Shown here: in pieces, positions 49,490 to 60,630 of the stretch | How positions within the stretch are numbered: position 1 is the stretch's first letter | Layout: each line of letters starts with the position of its first letter | NCBI RefSeq assembly: GCF_001625215.2 | Contig: NC_030386.2 | Location: forward strand, 22,042,545-22,106,544 | Source of the DNA: Daucus carota subsp. sativus | Lineage: Eukaryota > Streptophyta > Magnoliopsida > Apiales > Apiaceae | Direction: 5' to 3' | DNA: 64,000 nt | Translations under genes and position numbers: made by a program | Notes under the pieces: model-generated | The model's input: only the letters and a program-made list of their open reading frames with translations | Databases searched by the model: none | What the model was told of the DNA's origin: nothing

Positions 49490-49625
49490 CAGCCTCTCTC
49501 TCTCTCTCTCTCTCTCTCCCCCTCTCTTTCCATTTGTTTCTTCCACTTTAAGTTCCAACTCTCTCTCTCCAATTTTTTCTTCCACTTTTAAAGTTCCAAC
49601 TCTCTCTCTCTCTCTCTCCCCCCCC
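49490..49625 (+). repeat. CT microsatellites in the LRR gene leader
   Basis: Three CT blocks (about 49494-49524, 49559-49570, 49600-49618), partly duplicated with the text TTTCTTCCACTTT AAGTTCCAACTC between them, sit directly before the ATG. CT-rich 5' UTRs are common in plant genes. Confidence 0.8.
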
Positions 49626-49631
49626 TCTACA

Positions 49632-52202
49632 ATGGCTGCAACTTTTGCTCTCCTCTTCTTCCTGCTATCTGTCCCTGCCGTCCTCTGCAACTCTGAAGGT
49701 AAATTTCAATCACTGCCATCATACTTTCTTAGTTTGTATGTGCTATTTGGATTGAGTTTTTTGAATTTTATCAAGATACCCTGTATTAAATTATGTTCCT
49801 GTGATATTTTTCAGGAAATGCTTTACATGTCCTAAGAACTAGACTTTCTGACCCTAATAATGTTCTACAAAGTTGGGATCCAACACTGGTCAATCCTTGT
49901 ACCTGGTTCCATGTTACTTGTGATAATCAAAATTCTGTTACTCGTTTGTAAGATCATTGCAACTTTATATATTTCTTGCACTTTTGTTTGTTATTAATCA
50001 TTTGTTATACGTTTAATACAAAGGTATGAAATTGAAGTTATCATATTGCCTATGTGTTGATTGTGTTCTTGTTATCTTTTGTTACCCACTTCTTCAAAAG
50101 CTTAATGCTTCACTTGGTTGAAACTGAAAGGGAAAAAAATTGGACAATATCATGGAGGGAGAGAATTATCTAGGAGGTAAGAGGTGAAAAACAAATAAAT
50201 GAAAGAGCTCGAAAGTTCTAGGATGAAGTTCGTGAAAAGAATGAGTTAGAAAGGATTGTGTAGCGTTCATTTGAAGTGCCAAGTATTTGAGCTGTTAGAT
50301 CACTTGGGTACTCAAGTTTTGCAATCAGGGGTTAACACTTTCTTTTGGCCTTGTGACTTTTGTGCCATGGAATTCAAATACTCCATACAGGTGTTGGAGC
50401 ATTTATTACCAAAAAAAGTGAATAATTTGGCAGAAAAATGAGTATAAATAATTTTATTTGAAATAGCTGTTTCTCTCATATATCTTAAATCAAGTGTCAG
50501 TCTCAGATATATGGTTGCAGTAAAAGTAGATAATATTGTATTAGGCTTGTCCGAAATGAGAACCAATTTACAATGAGAAATGGTATATTGGATGCAAATC
50601 ACAAGTAACTTGTTGGATACAAAGCACAAATCACTAGTAATTTGTTATTTACAACCTTTTATTAAGTAAATTAATTGAAGAATATATCCTTAACATTTTT
50701 TCTTTTTAATTTCAGGGACTTGGGCAATGCAAATTTTTCAGGATCTCTTGGTTCGGAGCTTGGTGAGCTTGAGAACCTCCAATACCTGTACGGCTGTATT
50801 ACCTTAAACATTCTTTTGGAAATATACTGTCTTTGCCTGTTAAATTTCATGCTTGCAAGTTGCAACTGATCGAATATAAGAAAGAAAGAAATGGTTTTAC
50901 TTGTTACTGATTTATGCAATTTTTGTCTTTTTGATTTGTTTGTTTTCACAAACACGGATCCTTAAAAAAAATTGAATATTTCATTGCAGCAAATTGCTTT
51001 ATGACTTCACATAAACAGTCCAAGGGTCTTTATAATTGAACATAGGCACTTCTCTTTTCCAGTAGTTTACGCTTTTTTGGTGAAGTTATGGTTACTCTAT
51101 TGAATTCAGGGAACTGTATCGGAATAACATTGATGGAAAAATTCCAAAGGAGTTGGGTAAATTGAAAAACCTTATCAGCATGGATTTGTATAACAACAAA
51201 TTTGAAGGAAGAATCCCCAAATCCTTTGCTAAGTTGAAGTCTCTAAGATTTTTGTAAGCATTTTCTTGTTTAAGTTGTGATTATTATTAGGCCCATGATT
51301 GTTAAATTGCGTTAATCTTCTGCTTCAATATTAATTTTGCTCTTATTATTACAGACGGCTAAATGATAACAACCTATCTGGACCTATTCCAAGAAAACTA
51401 TCCAAACTTTCCAACCTCAAAGTTTTGTAAGTAACAGTTAGAAAATGAGTTAGAAAAAGCATCATTCACTTTGTGTAAATGAGAACTTGTTAATTATGTT
51501 TCCTTATTTGTATTTCAGTGATGTGTCTAATAACAACCTCTGTGGAACAATACCTGTTGATGGCCCTTTCGCAAATTTCCCCATAAAAAGGTAACGTTTT
51601 TATTACTTCAAAGTTCAAACCTATTTAACATGAACATCTTGTTTGTATATACAAAGGATTTAGATTGATCAACCTATCATCATTGTTGGGTAAAACTTGC
51701 CTGTATTACTCATGTGCACCTCCTGCTCCTAAATCCTTATTAACTGTATCATTTGCATTATATGTATATATATTAATTCTTATAAGAAGAAGTTGTATTT
51801 GGAATTGAGAAATAAAATTTGAACACCCAAAAACGTCAATACCTTTGTGACTATTTGTTTGCACGCATAACTTCGTATATGGAGATTAATGTATCAATTT
51901 AAAAGATGTAAAGCACTTTACACTTCAAGAAGGTTATTGAAGCCCTGTTCAAGCAAGCTTTTTTCTGATATTGAGCATTTTGTAGCTTGTTTTTTAGTGG
52001 TCAGGACGAGAGTAAATGACCTTAGACATAATCAGAACTTGTAGTTTGCTATTTTGTTTAAAAATAATTATCTGATATAATGTTGGACCTTCTCTTGTAA
52101 ATCTTAGTAACTGGACCTCTGCTATTATCTTGCAGCTTTAAGAACAATAGGCTTAACGGACCTGAGCTAAAAGGGCTAGTACCCTATGACTTTGGATGCT
52201 AA
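49632..52202 (+). CDS. Secreted leucine-rich repeat protein, SERK-ectodomain-like (seven exons)
   Basis: Exons: 49632-49698, 49815-49947, 50716-50787, 51110-51253, 51355-51426, 51519-51590, 52136-52202; all GT-AG, in frame, 208 residues. Signal peptide 1-19 (ending AVLC), then the LRR N-terminal cap [25 protein letters not shown] and [10 protein letters not shown], then about five 24-residue LRRs (consensus NLxxLxLxxNxxxGxIPxxLxxL). The internal exons are 72 or 144 nt, so each LRR equals one 72-nt exon module, as in SERK genes. It ends with [13 protein letters not shown] and a short tail without a transmembrane or kinase domain. This matches the small plant LRR proteins like Arabidopsis At5g21090, thought to act in apoplastic or membrane-receptor complexes. 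Exact role unknown. Confidence 0.93.
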
Positions 52203-52927
52203 AACTTGTGCCAAGGTTTAAATGTCTGCTTGGATTGCCACAATGTAATAATAGTTATCATGTATACGTAATGTATCTAGCTTGTATGAACTTGCCAATA
52301 AGTTTATAATGCTCCAAATATCGTCTTTCTGTCAGACATTTTACTGTATAAGATCACAGAGTCGTGAGTTTACAAAAGTAAAATAAAATTCAGAGTTGTG
52401 AACCTACGTTAAAGACAGGTTCATTTGTGGATTGCAAGTTCTTCACAGCCAAAACTCCAAAAGCATGGTATTGTTTATTTCTTTCTTCTGCACACCAAAA
52501 ATGTTGTTTCATTTACAATATACCATTGTCATAGTAGTGACTCTGTTTTGGCCTTCATTCCGTTATATATACCAGCTCTGAGCATCAAATTCAATAGGTC
52601 ATGCTATAAATAAAAGTTACAGATAATACATAAAATTTGGTTTACCGGGCTGCAATTTCAAAATTCGTTTTTATGAAATAGGTGCAGTCCGGGTATTTTG
52701 AATTGTGGAGATATTTTCCTTTTTCAACTAAATTGACTGCTAACCAATTCAATGCATGCCTACATATTTGACCAATCTTGCCTTTATTTAAATCTGGAAA
52801 ACTGTTTCCAAAATTTCGGAGTCCACGAGATTAGAACTCAAGAAAAGAGAATCACGTGAAAGAGGGTATCAAGGGGATATACCAGGAATCTCATAAATTG
52901 TACTTCCCGCATTATGAGATGGTATTA
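52203..52927. other. Intergenic, 3' flank of the LRR gene, no gene seen
   Basis: Unremarkable AT-rich DNA; no repeat or domain recognised. Confidence 0.5.
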
Positions 52928-53151
52928 GCTCCGTCCAAAATTACTTTTTTTTCTATTTTTTAAATTCAAATTGACCAATTTTAAATATTAAAAAAATATT
53001 AATATATTATTTTAAAAAATAGACTAGATGTATTCTCTAAATGATTATTTTTTTGGTTCTTCAAATATATAATACATATAAATCACAGTTCAAATATAAT
53101 CAATATTATTGGTCCAAAGTCACAAGGGACAAGTGTTTTGAGATGAGGGAG
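52928..53151. mobile_element. Degenerate Stowaway-like MITE
   Basis: GCTCCGTCCAAAATTACTTT at the left and GGGACAAGTGTTTTGAGATG ... AGGGAG at the right resemble Stowaway ends; a TA follows on the right. Confidence 0.5.
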
Positions 53152-53299
53152 TATATTTTTATTTTTTATAATGTGTTTGTGTATGTAATTATTTTCAAAA
53201 ACTCATGCAAAATAATGTATATAGCATATTATGACAAAATTTCTTTAGTAAAAAGATATAAGGGACATGTTATAAATAGAAAATTTTTATTATATTGCA

Positions 53300-53552
53300 C
53301 TCCTTCCGTCCCAACTCCTTTGTCTTGTTTAACTTTTTGTCGTCAAATTAACTCAATTTTGATTGAAATTTACGTATATTAAATAATAAAAATGTGTAAA
53401 AAGTATATTACTAAAATCTGCATTCATTCTATTTTAGGACGTATTTTTCAATTTTTTGAGATCATGTCGGAATAATTACTCATTGCCGGTCAAAGTCTGA
53501 TCAGTTTGACAACAAAACGTCAAATAAGATAAAAGAAGTGGGATGGAATGAG
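53300..53552. mobile_element. Stowaway-like MITE
   Basis: CTCCTTCCGTCCCAACTCCT at the left, and the inverted AGAAGTGGGATGGAATGAG at the right followed by TA. Inner arms (CTTTGTCTTGTTTAAC..TTGTCGTCAA and CAACAAAACGTCAAATAAG) are also partly complementary. Confidence 0.68.
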
Positions 53553-53673
53553 TAAGGGTTGGATAATTTAATGTTAAGATTTTAAAAAAATGATGCTAGA
53601 CCGTGTTGCGTTTTTATGTGAAAAACCGTACAAAATGTAAGACGATTGAGTAAAACACTATATGACATTTTGG

Positions 53674-54514
53674 TGGGGATGAGCGTAGTTCAGTTTGGTT
53701 CGGTTTTGACCGAAAACCAAACCGTAACCATATTTATTCGGTTTCTAAAATCAAAAACCAAAACCAAACCAAACACCGTTGGTTCGGTTTCGGTTTTTGA
53801 TTTTGGTTTCGGTTTATAATGGTGCGGTTTCGGTTTTAAAACCAAATTAAATTAAATTACATATCCCCATAAATTTTTAATCATAAATATGCTTGAACTA
53901 AAGTTTTCAATTTAAAATGTATGATACTACTGCAGCTTCAGCAATAGCAAATTACCTGTTACCAGGCTCTTCAACAACATACTTGGCCTGTTACCCGGCT
54001 CTTCAACAACATACTTGGATGGTCTCTCAACACTAGTAACAGTAGCAGAGCCCACTTGTATGAACCATTGAACCTATTCTGACTAAATAGCAATTTTACA
54101 CAGAAAAATTGATAAAAAGGTAAAACAAAAGAAATCAATAACATGTTTGCAGAGAAATGATTTGGCTTGGGTACAAATATCATCCACACTTATAAGAATT
54201 CACAGATGCACCAAGAATTTGCTTTTTCATGCTCTTTCATGGCTTTGCTTGCATTAAGGACATTCTGCAATGTTTTAGGAGCAACACCAGAACTAAACCA
54301 AGTTTAAATACAACAGATTTTAAATGATATATATAATATATTTATATAAATTTATATAATTAATTTAATTTGGTTCGGTTCGGTTTGTATTCTGTTTCCA
54401 AAAAATTAAAACCAAACCGCAACCATATTATTCGGTTCGGTTTTTATTCGGTTTGGTCTTTAATTGGTTCGGGTTTTGATAATTCGGTTTTTGGTTCGAT
54501 TTTGCTCATCCCTG
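53674..54514. mobile_element. Non-autonomous hAT element (GGTTCGG type)
   Basis: Termini TGGGGATGAGC and, inverted, CAGGGATGAGC, flanked by CATTTTGG (53666-53673) and TATTTTGG (54515-54522), an 8-bp target duplication with one change. The ends are filled with GGTTCGGTTTTGG-type motifs in opposite orientation; the 841-bp element has no transposase. Related to 18300-19055. Confidence 0.82.
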
Positions 54515-55058
54515 TATTTTGGATTACAAAATGAGAACTCACAGCCATCTTCTCCGATACTATATTCAAGGCCATTTTCTTCCCACCTATAACAACAAGA
54601 CCAACTCCGTTAATATAGTGTATTATATAAAATTATGATAATACTACAGATTCCAAATTATTTTCTTAAATACATTCTTAAATAAGTGAAGCGTCAATTT
54701 AAAATAATTATATCGATGCGGTTGATTTAAGTACAAGAGATTCATGTCTATTTGATTTGATATTCAATTAAAAAAAATAACACGTAAAATTTAGAAAACT
54801 TTTGAGATTTGTTTGAGTTGCATAACATTTTCGAAAATGATAATATGATATACTAATATTAAAACAAAATTAATGAAAACATGAAGAGAAAACAAAAAGG
54901 AGATTAAAGCAGGCCATTAAATAAATAGGGGGTTTAATTAAGAGAAGACCCATGATCGCCGCAATAGCTCCCTATCAGAGCCTCCTCCTTAAACCTATCT
55001 CTCTCTCCTAAAACCCATTAGAGAGAGAATAGAAACCCAATCTCTAGAGAGAGAAACA
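54515..55058. other. Promoter region of the Mpv17-type gene
   Basis: AT-rich. A CT/GA-rich leader (TATCTCTCTCTCC, AGAGAGAGAATAG) directly precedes the start codon. Nothing else recognised. Confidence 0.5.
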
Positions 55059-58000
55059 ATGTTTGCCGGAATTGTTAAAAATGGCCTCAAAAAATACACC
55101 TCCGGCGTCTACATATATAACAATCAATCAATCAAAGCCCCCATATTCAAGAACGAGCTGTACAGAATCAACGAGTCAAGAGCTTTTGTCACCCGTTCTA
55201 AGAACAAACTGGGCTTTTCAAATTTGATAAATTCACGTTATTGTTCAACGACGTCGTCTTCGTCAAAAAATGGGTTCGTGGGGTGGTACTTGGGGTTGAT
55301 AAAGTCACGCCCAATCCTCACAAAAGCTGTTACTTCTGGAATTATTTATACTGCTGCTGATTTTTCATCTCAGGTATTCACATTTTCTGTAAAACTACAA
55401 TCTTTGCCTTATGTCCTTTATATTCAATTTATGTTTATTACTTGATGTTGGTAGATACTGAAATTAATCTTTTATGTTTGAGCATACATTTTAGGTAAAG
55501 GCTGAATCTTGGGATTACTTGGTCTTTAATGAACCTTTTTTTTTTGTTATTTGATGTTTGGTAGGCATTGATATTAAAATGTGATGTGTGTATACGTTCT
55601 GTGTATTAAGCTGGGATCTTGGACATATTTGGTATGAACAAGTATCTTTCTATAACTTGATGTTGGTAGATGTTGAAACTATCTTGTATGTCTACTTGAT
55701 GTTGGTAGGTTGGGCCGTTTATCTTAACTTAAAAAAAAAAGTTACTTATTTCTTGTAAGCAAGAAGTTAATTGTAAGTGAAAAGTAAAATTTAAATCTAT
55801 CAAATTGAATAAATTTATTGGTAATTTATAACTTGGTAGGTATAAAATATTGTAATATAATAATGTAATATTAAAAATATATTTTGTACGAGTAATAGTA
55901 CATTCTTATGAAGTCAAATTTCAAAAACAAGTAAGTGAACAAGTTAGATTTTTCCACTTCTCAGATTTCAACTTTTAAGTCAAAAGTTAACTTATAAGAC
56001 TATTACAAGAACTGTACAAATAAATTGATTTTAACTTATAAGCGAGAAGTTGGGTTTAGAGAGCCCATCCAAACACAACCAAATCAAGCTTTTGTTTGCG
56101 ACTGCATTGGGCTTAATTTGTTTGTATTGAGGTTCTTTTCTTTCGTTTGGTGTTGGTAGATATTGAAATTAGCTTGCTTTGTTTGTGCAAACTTATATGT
56201 TTGCATTTGTTTAAATATACATATGTGTAAAGGTTAAATCTTGGACTTGGTTTGTGTCATCTTTTGAAGTTCTTTCCTTTCACTTGATGTTGGTAGATAT
56301 TAGTATCCGTTGATCACACACCAGTTCTTTCAGGCTTTGATACACTTGCAACACCCACAGTTCTTTTATGCTTTGTTACAGTACACTATGTATTGTCGAA
56401 AAAAGTAAAAATTGTCGGCAAACTTAGTTTTCGAATTGCTTTGCATTTGGTTTTTGATGTATCTAGTATTGGAAAAATTTTATAATTGGTGTGCGATTTG
56501 ATTTCTATCATACAAACTTTTCAATGATACTAGAGAAAAATCTGGCTATCATTTGTTGTTGCCTTGACTAGGCCTGACCCTGAATAACTTGACCATTGTG
56601 TACTTTCGTGTTCAATGTATTTGAGATTGAAACCCATATCCATGTTGAAATAGATTTGTGTCCCTAAATGTGAAACTCATCTTTAATCTGAATGTATCAT
56701 ATACTTTTCATGTCGTGTTTTCGTGTTTACTAATTAAAAATATACACCCATATAAATAAACATATGTTACATAAAAATATAATCATTAATTAATATATAT
56801 ATCAATTTCGCGTGCTTTCGTGTCTTGTATGCAGAATGAAAACCCATATCCAACACTAAATTTATTGTGTACTTCGTTTTTGTGTACTTCAGTGTATGGT
56901 GTACCAGAAATTAAAACTATACCTGTATTTTACGTATACAATTGTATATGTGTTTACTGTGGTGTGCTAAATTACCAGGCCTGCCATTTCTTATGTCACA
57001 AAAAGTTTGTTGTTTCCCTGGGACACTAAACGGAGCTTCACGATATTGTAGTTTAACTTGTGAATGACTTGGAACTTAATTTTGGCAATGGAGATTTCTA
57101 CTCCGGCCAATAAAGTTCTTGTCCGGCAAATCACTGCTAGGATTATCATACAGTTGGTCACGTTTCTGTGGGCTCAACAAGAATGTAGCTTTGTATTTCT
57201 CAAAGGTGTTTCTACCTAAGTTGTGTGACTTGTGTCTGTCATCGGTCCTGTTTGATATTGTTGTTGGAGCAAGCAGCTTTTAGTTTAAAACATGTTAAAA
57301 ATTGTTTGGTAAAATTGAAAAAGTTTTCTGAAAAGTGATTTTGGTATAAACGATTAAACGCTAGAGCAAACCCCCATGTGCTTTTTAGCTTGCGGGAAGC
57401 AGATCTCAACTGTCAAGAGTCTCAAGACATGCAAATATCAAAAAAAAAAATGATAAAATTAATGAACAGATATCTGATTTCTGCCACACTTTTTTTACCA
57501 CTTATTCTAGACAGCACAACAGTTTTCAACAACACTCCCAAACAAAGTTTTAAACAGGATATAGATTTGTATCCCTCTCAGGTGTTTCTGCCTCACTTGT
57601 TTTTAAGTGTTTAACTTTTTAGCCTACTTTTTCTTCAAAGCGTTAACAAATTTTATATGACTTACCGCACATGAGTAATTAAATGCCATTTAATTATGAT
57701 TATATGCTAGCCTTGTTTAATTTATAAATTTACAGCCAGGTTCGACTCCCATAGTTAGTATTTAATTATTAAATGGATCATCGCTCTCGATTTTTGTTCT
57801 TATCTGACTGCATTTCTGTCTGAATTCCATTAAATTTGAAAACCCTTCAGATGATTTCTCCGCAAACTACAAAGCCTTATGATCTAGTGAGAACACTGCG
57901 CATGGCTAGCATTGGGTTAATTTTTGTTGGACCATCGATGCATTTTTGGTTCAATACAGTATCAAAGGTCCTCCCAAAGCGTGACATTGCCACGACATTA

Positions 58001-58515
58001 ATTAAAATTGTTATGGGTCAGACAATTTTTGGACCAGCAATGACTTCAGGTTTCTTCTCGGTGAACGCTGGGTTGCAAGGTATTACGTGTTACCTTCTTA
58101 GTTGTAAAGAAACTAGTCTTGCAAACCTAATCAAGAAACATACTTTGTAGCCAGAAGTTAGAAAAGTGTTTTGAGTTATAGACTTTTAATTCTTTTGAAT
58201 TGATTATTATGATGTTAACAATCTCAGGTGAAAGTGGTCCAGAGATCATTGCCAGACTAAAGCGAGACCTGGTCCCTACAATGATAAGTGGTGTCATGTA
58301 CTGGCCCTTTTGTGATTTTGTGACATTTAAATTTATTCCTGTTCATTTGCAGGTATGTGATATCAAATATATGTTTGTGAAATAATAACAGCTAATTTAC
58401 AAGTAATCTAATTTTGTCTTCTGTTTTTCAGCCATTAGTAAGCAATTCATTTGCGTATCTGTGGACTGTGTACTTAACATACATGGCAAGCTTAGAGAAA
58501 CCAGATGTCACATAA
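55059..58515 (+). CDS. Mpv17/PMP22 family membrane protein (four exons)
   Basis: Exons: 55059-55373, 57851-58079, 58228-58352, 58432-58515; joins in frame, 250 residues. The first 70 residues are basic and Ser/Thr/Tyr-rich (MFAGIVKNGLKKYTSG...), compatible with a mitochondrial presequence. Family landmarks follow: GWYLGLIKSRPILTKAVTSG and TAADFSSQ (residues about 76-105), DLVRTLRMASIGLIFVGPSMHFWF, VMGQTIFGPAMTSGFFSVNAGLQG, then RLKRDLVPTMISGVMYWPFCDFVTFKFIPVHLQPLVSNSFAYLWTVYLTYMA at the C-terminus, making four predicted membrane segments. The usual WNF..VP of the family reads CDFVTFKFIPVH. Family members are inner mitochondrial or peroxisomal membrane proteins, some shown to form channels. 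Intron 1 is unusually long (2.5 kb) and repeat-bearing. Confidence 0.9.
55440..56310 (+). repeat. Dispersed short repeat in Mpv17 intron 1, with MITE-like insert
   Basis: TTGATGTTGGTAGATATTGA-like units occur at about 55443, 55551, 55660, 55697, 56150 and 56288. Between 55712 and 56085 a block starting TTGGGCCGTTTATCTTAACT and ending CCCATCCAAACACAACC looks like a MITE with weak inverted ends rich in AACTTATAAG motifs. Confidence 0.6.
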
Positions 58516-60630
58516 GTCCAATTATAATCCAGGTTTTCTAGAGCTTTGTATAGTTTTGTTTTTGCAAAATTCCATCACCTCTTGTGAAATTTGATTATCA
58601 CACCCTGTAAATTGTGGATTCTGGTAGAGGCCATGGTAGAAGTGCAATAGAAGCAAAGCTAGATAAGCCCACGTCTACTCGATTAAACAGGCACCCTCGT
58701 ATTGGTTCTGTAATTTATATTTTTTTTACTTTTCTAGAGTATGTTCTTAGCAATTTATTTGAAATCAACTCAGTATTTATGCTGTACAACTTGCACTGCA
58801 GATCTGAACTTCAACCTTTCTGTACTAGTGGAATATAAACATAAGTATCATATATCATTGATTTGATTCAAGGAAGATATATGTGCATGTTTGGCTGGAC
58901 TTTTATAGCCTAACTTACGACTTATCAGCTCATTTGTTACTTTAATGAACTTATAAGTTAATTTTTTTACTTACAAGTTGAAATGTGATAAGTTAGACTC
59001 TTTTTATTGACTTATTTTGATATTTAAGGTTTGGCTTTATTAAATGTATGTAAACCATCCAAAGTGTTTGAGAATCTTGAGTTCGATGTCGGGTCTAGAA
59101 TTGTTGATAGAGGGTTGGTTAAAGTTTTTATAGACGATGCTTCTCTTTACCTGGCACAACGTGGTATAAGTATCGATTATGGTCTTTGGTAAAGAGGTGC
59201 GTCGAGCACAATGTGGTATGAGTTTGTTGTATTTGTTGTGGTAAAGATATCTTTTGGATTGGTAATCTAAATTTTAGAATATATAATTACTGAATAACTG
59301 AAATTTAAAAAATATATATATACTGAAAACCGAAATGAATTCTAAAATATGATTAACTGAAGTGAAATTTTTTCAAGTAATTGGGTGAAATCTTGTTAAC
59401 CCAATTGAATGTCCGTCCCTACAAATATCATTTTGAAAATTTTACTGCTCCAGGTTGGTGACATAAGGATGTCCATTATAATGGAACAAATGAGACATGT
59501 CATGAGCTTGTCCTCTTTGTGAAGCAGAATGTGAAAAGGAGGTGGTGATACACACGGCAGTCTGTAAACTTAAAAGAAGTGGCTTATTGCCTAATGTAAA
59601 GAATTGAATTATAGGTGAAAAGTTGATTTGAATTTATAAATTATTAAAAGTGTTTGGATACCGTGACTTATAAGTTATTTAAGTGTATGTATTTATATGG
59701 TGGATTATAAAAAGTTAGGATCCATAGCTTTTTTTTTTGAGCTTTTAATACCCTTCAGAAATGCTTAAATTTATTTTCCAAACAAGCATACAAAAAGCAG
59801 ACAGTATTTCTTTAGTAAAAAAACTGAGAAGCTGGTTGCCAAACACCCCCACAATCTCTGCTTCTTTAGTAAAAAAGCTGAGAAGCTGGGTTGCCAAACA
59901 CCCCCTGTACAGTCCTTTTTGTGAAGGATGCAAAAAGGTGTGATACGCTCTTTGTGGCCTTTGTTGGATTAGCATTGTAGCAAGGGCGTCAAAGACGCCG
60001 GGAGCCGGTAAAGTTTTTCTTTCTCCAGCTAAATAACTGTTGGCAAATCATTTCTTTAAAAATAATTATATGTGTGAATTATAATGGCAGAGGACTGTAG
60101 GGGTGGAAGTGACAATTTTTTTATTGGATAATAATGAAATTTGGCAAAAAAATGCTAAACCAATTGCATCCTACAATATTCTTTAAATTTCAAATTTCAC
60201 ATGACAACTGTTTCTTGGTTATCACAATAAAAATCAAAAGATGAATCATGAAGACCTAGTAAAATGATTTGTACTTGTGCATTTTTGCGAGAAAACACAC
60301 GGACTTTTTAAAATAAGGAACGAGAATTTAGGCATTCGGACATCATTGGACTTACTCTTGTGCACACAACTCTTGCCAGAGGAGGCACAACAGATTTCCA
60401 GGCTGAAGGCATTACAGGTTTGATACCTCAAATGAATGAGAAGATGGCCCAAGAATTGTTTAAAAAAATCTGTGGGGTTTGGATTGTTCACATCTGGTAA
60501 TGGTAATAACAAACACAGATGCTATTTGTTCAACACAATTATATATGCAAAATCAAGTATATAAGAGTCTACAAGACATTACTGGTTCAAAACTTTGTTG
60601 GATGGACTATGAACACTGTATTGAGAGCTC
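58516..60630. other. Intergenic between convergent Mpv17-type and transporter genes
   Basis: No gene supported. At 59805-59912 a 55-60 bp segment ending AGCTGGTTGCCAAACACCCC is tandemly duplicated (a MITE end facing right). At 58890-59040 AACTTATAAGTT-type repeats resemble the insert in the neighbouring intron. The region nearest 60630 probably includes the transporter 3' UTR. Confidence 0.45.

Noticed and set aside
53041-53382. 113-codon plus-strand frame
   Set aside because: AT-rich frame spanning the ends of two Stowaway-like MITEs; no domain.
60246-60512. 88-codon minus-strand frame downstream of the transporter
   Set aside because: No domain, no splice sites linking it to the transporter, and the transporter already has a natural stop at 60631.
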